Translations under genes and position numbers: made by a program
Origin: Prasinococcaceae sp. CCMP 1430
Lineage: Eukaryota; Prasinodermophyta; Palmophyllophyceae; Prasinococcales; Prasinococcaceae
Reading direction: 5' to 3'
NCBI GenBank assembly: GCA_013416795.1
Contig: RQSC01000031.1
Coordinates: 345,466-409,465, forward strand
Length of the DNA: 64,000 nucleotides
In this document: positions 60,257 to 64,000 of the stretch, in pieces
How the letters are laid out: every line of letters starts with the position of its first letter
Position numbering within the stretch: position 1 is the first letter of the stretch
Notes under the pieces: generated by a model
Seen by the model: only the letters and a program-made list of their open reading frames with translations
Databases searched by the model: none
Told to the model about the DNA's origin: nothing

Positions 60257-61496
60257 GCGCTGCGCCGGGCGGACGTGGACGCGTGCGCCGCGCACCGCTG
60301 GCGGAGCACCTTCGGAGCGCTCGCGCTGCCCGGCGCGCGAGAGCTCGGCCCGCTGCCGCGCGACTTCGTGCGGTGGCTCGTGGCAGACGGCGTCTTCGCG
60401 GGCGACGACTCCAGGGCGGTGCCGGCGCGTGCTGACGAGCTCGACAGGGCAGCGGCATTCTCAGGTGAGCACCCGCGGCGCATGCGCTCCCATTGCCGGT
60501 CCCGCGCTGCTGCTGTCCACTGGCGCTCGCGAGGAGCCGCCGGCAGCCAGCGCGCACGCTGATGAGCACGCGCCTCTGCGCTACGCAGAGTCCGATTCCG
60601 AATCGGAGAGCGACGGCGACAGCGACTCGGTCGAAGAGCCTGCCTTTCCCAAGCTCTCTGTTGAGATCGACGCGGCAATTGCGGCTCTTGGCGGCGCGGT
60701 GCTGCCCAAACTCAACTGGTCGGCACCCAAGGACGCCGTGTGGCTTTCCCCGACGGGCTCAGCCAAGTGCACAAACGCGGAGGAGGTGCTCCTGCTGCTC
60801 AAGGCATCCGACTCGATCGCGCACGACGTGTGCGATGCATACCACTGCTGTATCGACAACGACCGCGGCGCGGAGCGCCCTGAGAGCGCGGACGGGCCGC
60901 ACGGCGGAGATATGTTCCTGACGCTCCGCAGGTGGCACGAGCTGCGGCCGGCGATGCTGTTCCGCTGCTTCGTGCGCTCGCGCCGGCTCGTGGGCGCGTG
61001 CCAGCGAGACCCATCGCAGTTCTTTCCCTTCCTGAGGGACGAGCGCAGTCGCCTCGTGCACGCCATTGGCGCGTTCGTGCGCGAGCGCATCGCGCCGCGC
61101 TTCGAGAGGGAGCACGTCGTCGTCGACGTGTACGTGCAACAGAGCGGCGATCAGATGAAGGTCCACCTCGTCGACTTCAACCCCGCTGGCGGCAGCACGC
61201 TACCGCTCATGTTCGAGTGGGAGGAGCTCGGGTACGATTGCTCCGAGGGTGGAGGCGTCGCGGGCGGGCAAAGCGGTGGCGAGGCTGGCGGCGCGGGGGG
61301 GGAGGATTGTGCTGGCCACGACGACGATGGTGGTGCTTTCGAGCTGCGCATCGTCGAGGAGGAGCAGATGGTGCGACCTGGACTGCGCCTCGGCGTGCCG
61401 CTCGACATGGTTGACACCTCTGCGGGTGGTGCCATCGATCAGGCGATGAAGAATTTTGAGCTTCAGCGGCGGCAGCGGCAGGAGGAGCGACAATAG
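60257..61496 (+). CDS. CDC123: CDC123 (D123), eIF2 assembly factor, 5' end in the gap
   Basis: Exon 1 (from the gap to 60464) encodes DVDACAAHRWRSTFGALALPG..LPRDFVRWLVADGVF. A phase-1 intron (60465-60546, GTGAGC..GCAG) leads to the main exon 60547-61496. The ATP-grasp-like fold shows VLPKLNWSAPKDAVWLSPTG, LRRWHELRPAMLFRCFVRSRRL, QRDPSQFFPFL and DVYVQQSGDQMKVHLVDFNP, ending in a glycine-rich insert and LRIVEEE. CDC123 binds eIF2 gamma and drives assembly of the eIF2 trimer. The insert with GGEAGGAGGED is low-complexity and may be lineage-specific. Confidence 0.92.
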
Positions 61497-61795
61497 AGCG
61501 GCACTGCGTCCTTGCGCACCTCCGGCGCTCGCACAATTCGGCCTCGCCGAAGCTGCCGGTGGTGGGGTGTACTGCAATCGCACCATCTACAGAGATTATT
61601 AAAAACCACAACGTGCCACAGCCATGCCTACCCCGAGCGGAGTGTGGTGCCCGGGCGCCCGCTGGTGAGCACTGGCTGCTGGTGCGCGCTGCTGGACGAA
61701 GCGGGGCGGGGCGGCTACAGGAGGCCAGCCGCGGGAACCCCTGCCCGCCTGCGCTGCGCAGTGCGCGCGAGTTCGACCGGCACAACTCTCAACCC
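61497..61795. other. Convergent 3' region
   Basis: GTGTACTGCAATCGC near 61567 and an AT-rich GAGATTATTAAAAACCAC follow the CDC123 stop. No gene recognised. Confidence 0.3.
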
Positions 61796-62029
61796 TCAAT
61801 CGCTCGGCGGCGGGCCGACCACGAAGACGTAGACGAACAGCAGCGCGAGGCACACGCCGATGCCGCCCTTGGCGAACGCCTCCGAATTCCACCCGCGGAG
61901 CGCGCGGTCCTCAGTGCGCCGGATGTCGTCGTACGCAAAGTTCCCGGTGCCCTTGGAGGACGACTCGCGCGGCCTCTCCATGACGTCGACGTAGTCGGAC
62001 ATGTCGGATATCTTGAGCTGCTTGCGCAT
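61796..62029 (-). CDS. Small tail-anchored membrane protein
   Basis: 77 residues from ATG 62029: MRKQLKISDMSDYVDVMERP, then a charged middle (GNFAYDDIRRTEDRALRGWN) and one C-terminal hydrophobic helix GGIGVCLALLFVYVFVV ending GPPPSD. The layout is that of a tail-anchored ER or organelle membrane protein. No family is recognised. Its start abuts the signal-peptide region of EMC10 on the other strand, so a later start (MSDY or MERP) may be used. Confidence 0.55.
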   Translation of the reverse strand: MRKQLKISDMSDYVDVMERPRESSSKGTGNFAYDDIRRTEDRALRGWNSEAFAKGGIGVCLALLFVYVFVVGPPPSD

Positions 62030-62038
62030 GTTCGTGAG

Positions 62039-63001
62039 AAACTCCTCGCGGCGGCGCTGCTCGCGCTGCTCGCTCTCGCAGCGGCGCCTGCGGCTGTGGC
62101 GGCGGGTCTGAAGGATGATGACGAGCTGGTTGAGGAGTCGCCGGTGCAGGAGAAGCGCGCGAAGGTGGCGGCCGGCGCGGGCGCTCTGCGCGTGAAGAAG
62201 GGCGGCAAGGGCAACAGCGAGGCCGCCTCGCTCCGCGCCATCGAGCTGCCCATCGCGCACAACCTCGGCGCGTCCGGGGCCTTCGTGCCCGCGGGTGCCT
62301 TTACCGCCAAGGCCGGCTTTGCGATGGTGAAGGGCTCGCAATCGCTGCACGTCAAGGCGCTGCGCCTCAAGCGCACACAGCTGTCCGCCGACGAGCAGGA
62401 CGCCCTCTCAGCGCTGGTCGCGGCCGACGCGTACTACACGCTCGCTGTGCCGGCCGGCCTATTCGCGGCCGAGGGTGACGGCGGGGAGGCTGCTGCCGCC
62501 GAGGCCGCTGCGGGCGAGGGGTCTGGGGCCGGCGGTCGCGTGCTGGCGTCGGTGCGCGCGCGCTGCCTCGCCGACGCAGGCCTGCAGGAGCACGTCGTGT
62601 TGCACCTAGACTTCTCGGGCAACGTCGTGGCCATGGACATCTCGACGCCCACGCACGACTGCTCCGCCGAGTCGGATGGCCTGCCGCCGCAGCGCTGGGA
62701 CTTCTCGTCCACGGCCGCGCCCAAGTTTCCCAAAGTGGCGCCGCGCCTCAACCCGAACGGCGGCGCGGACGACGAGGACGAGGACGATCTCGCCGGCACG
62801 GGCGCCCGCGGCGGCGGAGGCGGCGGCGGCAAGAAGAAGGAGGAAACGCCGCAGAGCTTCTTTGACAAGTACAAGATATACATCTACGGCTTCTTGGCCG
62901 TCCAGGTCATCCAGGGCTTGCTGGCGCCAGCCCAAGAGAGGCAGGGCGCACAGGGCGGCCGCGCGGCGGGAGGCGGCGGCGGCGGCGGAGCAGCCAAGTA
63001 A
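62039..63001 (+). CDS. EMC10: ER membrane protein complex subunit 10
   Basis: The main exon from about 62039 to the TAA at 63001 encodes about 320 residues. It opens with KLLAAALLALLALAAAPAAVAA, a signal peptide, but no ATG precedes it in frame, so an upstream exon or a different start is needed. The lumenal part follows the family: LKDDDELVEES, IELPIAHNLGASGAFVPAGAF, KALRLKRTQLSADEQDALSAL, then AGLQEHVVLHLDFSGNVVAMDI. The C-terminus has SFFDKYKIYIYGFLAVQVIQGLL (membrane anchor) and a glycine-rich tail, as in animal EMC10. It is part of the complex that inserts tail-anchored and multi-pass proteins in the ER. The neighbour is itself tail-anchored, probably by chance. Confidence 0.9.
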   Translation, partial: KLLAAALLALLALAAAPAAVAAGLKDDDELVEESPVQEKRAKVAAGAGALRVKKGGKGNSEAASLRAIELPIAHNLGASGAFVPAGAFTAKAGFAMVKGSQSLHVKALRLKRTQLSADEQDALSALVAADAYYTLAVPAGLFAAEGDGGEAAAAEAAAGEGSGAGGRVLASVRARCLADAGLQEHVVLHLDFSGNVVAMDISTPTHDCSAESDGLPPQRWDFSSTAAPKFPKVAPRLNPNGGADDEDEDDLAGTGARGGGGGGGKKKEETPQSFFDKYKIYIYGFLAVQVIQGLLAPAQERQGAQGGRAAGGGGGGGAAK

Positions 63002-63284
63002 GCACAATCGCGGTCACCTTGCCACCCTCCGCTATGATGCCTGCGCGAGGCGCGGCGCCACCGCGCACTACCACCGGCGAGAGCGCGGGGTCGTAAAGGC
63101 GAGGCCTGTCGATCGGCCAAGCGGGTCGCACGATGAGTCATTATATGGGGGACCCGGGGAGCGAGCAGGGGGCGCTACGCCCATCGAGGCCACGCAACGC
63201 CACACGAGGCAGCACAGGCCGCGCCCTTCGGCGCGCTCGAGGCGCGGGCCGTCCGCCGCTGCGCAGGGCGGGCGTCGGCGCTCA
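63002..63284. other. Convergent 3' region
   Basis: Between EMC10 and the RNASEK-like gene. No gene recognised. Confidence 0.3.
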
Positions 63285-63800
63285 CTACATGCGGTACGCT
63301 CCGCGCATCCAGTGGCCAAACGCGAAGACGCCGCTCAGCACGCCCGTCACGCCATAGAACATCGCCGTTGTGAGGCTGGTCGACGCCGCCGCGTCGATGA
63401 AGTCCTGCTTCTCCATGCAGTCAGGGGGGGGCTTCGCACCTGCGGGGCATATGCCAGCGCGGATGCGGAAAGGACGGGCGGAGAGCCGCGAGCGGTGAGG
63501 CATCGGGGCGCCGCCCCGGCAGATTCCAGTCAGCGCATCGGGCTCTTGCGCGCGCGGCGTGCATGTGCGCAGCGCACGGCGCAGCTCGGACGGGCGCGGC
63601 GCGGCGCTGCACGGACCAGGCATGCCGCAAAAACCACCCTCGGGCTCGGCGAGCTCGATGAACTCGTACTCGTTCTTGATGAGCACGGACAGCACGAATG
63701 GCACGATGACACCCATGACCGACATGAAGCAGCAGCCGAGCGAGGCTGTTCGCGCAAGAGAGACCGCGCGGCGACCGCAGCGCCAGCGGGAGGCGCGCAT
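63285..63800 (-). CDS. RNASEK-like small membrane protein (V-ATPase associated)
   Basis: The last exon 63285-63439 joins in phase 1 (GTGGTT..GCAG) to an upstream exon ending at 63638. The ATG at 63800 gives about 105 residues; an additional intron between 63776 and about 63746 is possible. Two hydrophobic spans: SLGCCFMSVMGVIVPFVLSVLI, then KNEYEFIELAE on the lumenal side, and FYGVTGVLSGVFAFGHWM near the end, finishing RGAYRM. The size, topology and the ALIED-like acidic loop resemble ribonuclease kappa, now known as a V-ATPase V0 accessory subunit. Identification is moderate. Confidence 0.6.
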   Translation of the reverse strand: MRASRWRCGRRAVSLARTASLGCCFMSVMGVIVPFVLSVLIKNEYEFIELAEPEGGFCGMPGPCSAAPRPSELRRALRTCTPRAQEPDALTGICRGGAPMPHRSRLSARPFRIRAGICPAGAKPPPDCMEKQDFIDAAASTSLTTAMFYGVTGVLSGVFAFGHWMRGAYRM

Positions 63801-64000
63801 AGCCCGCGGGGCAGTCAGCTCTCGTCTCGGCCCCGCAGCAGCGCTCGATTCGCGCTGCCGCCCGTAGCTCCGCACCCGCCGACTACGATCGAGCCCTGAT
63901 CGACGGCGAGGATGAGGGCGAGGGGAAGGTGGGGGGGCACGCGCGGGAGGGCGGCCTGCGCAGCACGCGAAAATGGCGGCAGCGCACGCGAGCTGAGCGC
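63801..64000. other. Right-edge upstream region
   Basis: No gene recognised; probably the promoter of the RNASEK-like gene and the start of the next interval. Confidence 0.3.

Noticed and set aside
1-64000. CRISPR arrays, insertion sequences, phage or bacterial defence operons
   Set aside because: None seen; introns, Sm proteins, APC/C and kinesin show this is nuclear eukaryotic DNA.

Overview
The window is nuclear DNA from a very GC-rich (my estimate about two-thirds GC), gene-dense unicellular eukaryote. A small green alga of the prasinophyte grade fits best. Genes are interrupted by short introns, mostly GTGCG..GCAG, and sit 50 to 1,000 bases apart on both strands. They encode eukaryotic machinery (Sm D2, APC10, eIF5A, UTP13, CDC123, EMC10, CDC50) alongside plastid proteins with simple green-type transit peptides (trigger factor, PEP/phosphate translocator, ACR11-like double-ACT protein, a SRPBCC protein). 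The LRR protein at 30.6 kb resembles land-plant MGG-CSRKR-type LRR proteins. The lineage is inference; the species cannot be named. A 64-base N gap (60193-60256) and a single n (55213) mark draft-assembly weak points.

Layout. 0-7 kb: a CDK inhibitor cut by the left edge, a secreted charge-rich protein, the splicing regulator NSRP1, an unknown membrane protein and a two-EF-hand protein. 7.6-15.9 kb: a KH-KH-KH-WW RNA-binding protein, a damaged RlmD/TrmA-type RNA uracil methyltransferase, a CDC50 flippase subunit and a plastid SRPBCC protein. 16-28 kb: a divergent kinesin head-to-head with a protein carrying two DUF4347-like domains, an unknown protein, and a long coiled-coil protein. 28-38 kb: TBC Rab-GAP, multi-pass membrane protein, LRR protein, TPR-J-domain co-chaperone, APC10, Sm D2 and an SDR oxidoreductase. 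38-49.5 kb: UTP13, a probable organelle protein, a glycosyltransferase-like fragment, an unknown two-exon gene, a 2-oxoglutarate oxygenase fused to a hydroxylysine-kinase-like domain, and the ACR11-like protein. 49.9-64 kb: trigger factor, PPT, eIF5A, a tetraspanin-like protein, kappa-class GST, serine/threonine dehydratase, CDC123, a tail-anchored protein, EMC10 and an RNASEK-like V-ATPase-associated protein.

The genes do not form one pathway; this is housekeeping sequence with several unusual architectures. Most notable are the oxygenase-kinase fusion (45.4-47.3 kb), the tandem DUF4347-like protein, a kinesin with eroded switch motifs behind E2F-like sites, a methyltransferase gene with two independent lesions, an eIF5A gene whose hypusine exon is not visible, and two head-to-head gene pairs whose 5' coding regions nearly or actually overlap. 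Exon boundaries given below were derived by hand from GT/AG sites plus reading-frame phase and protein-family continuity.
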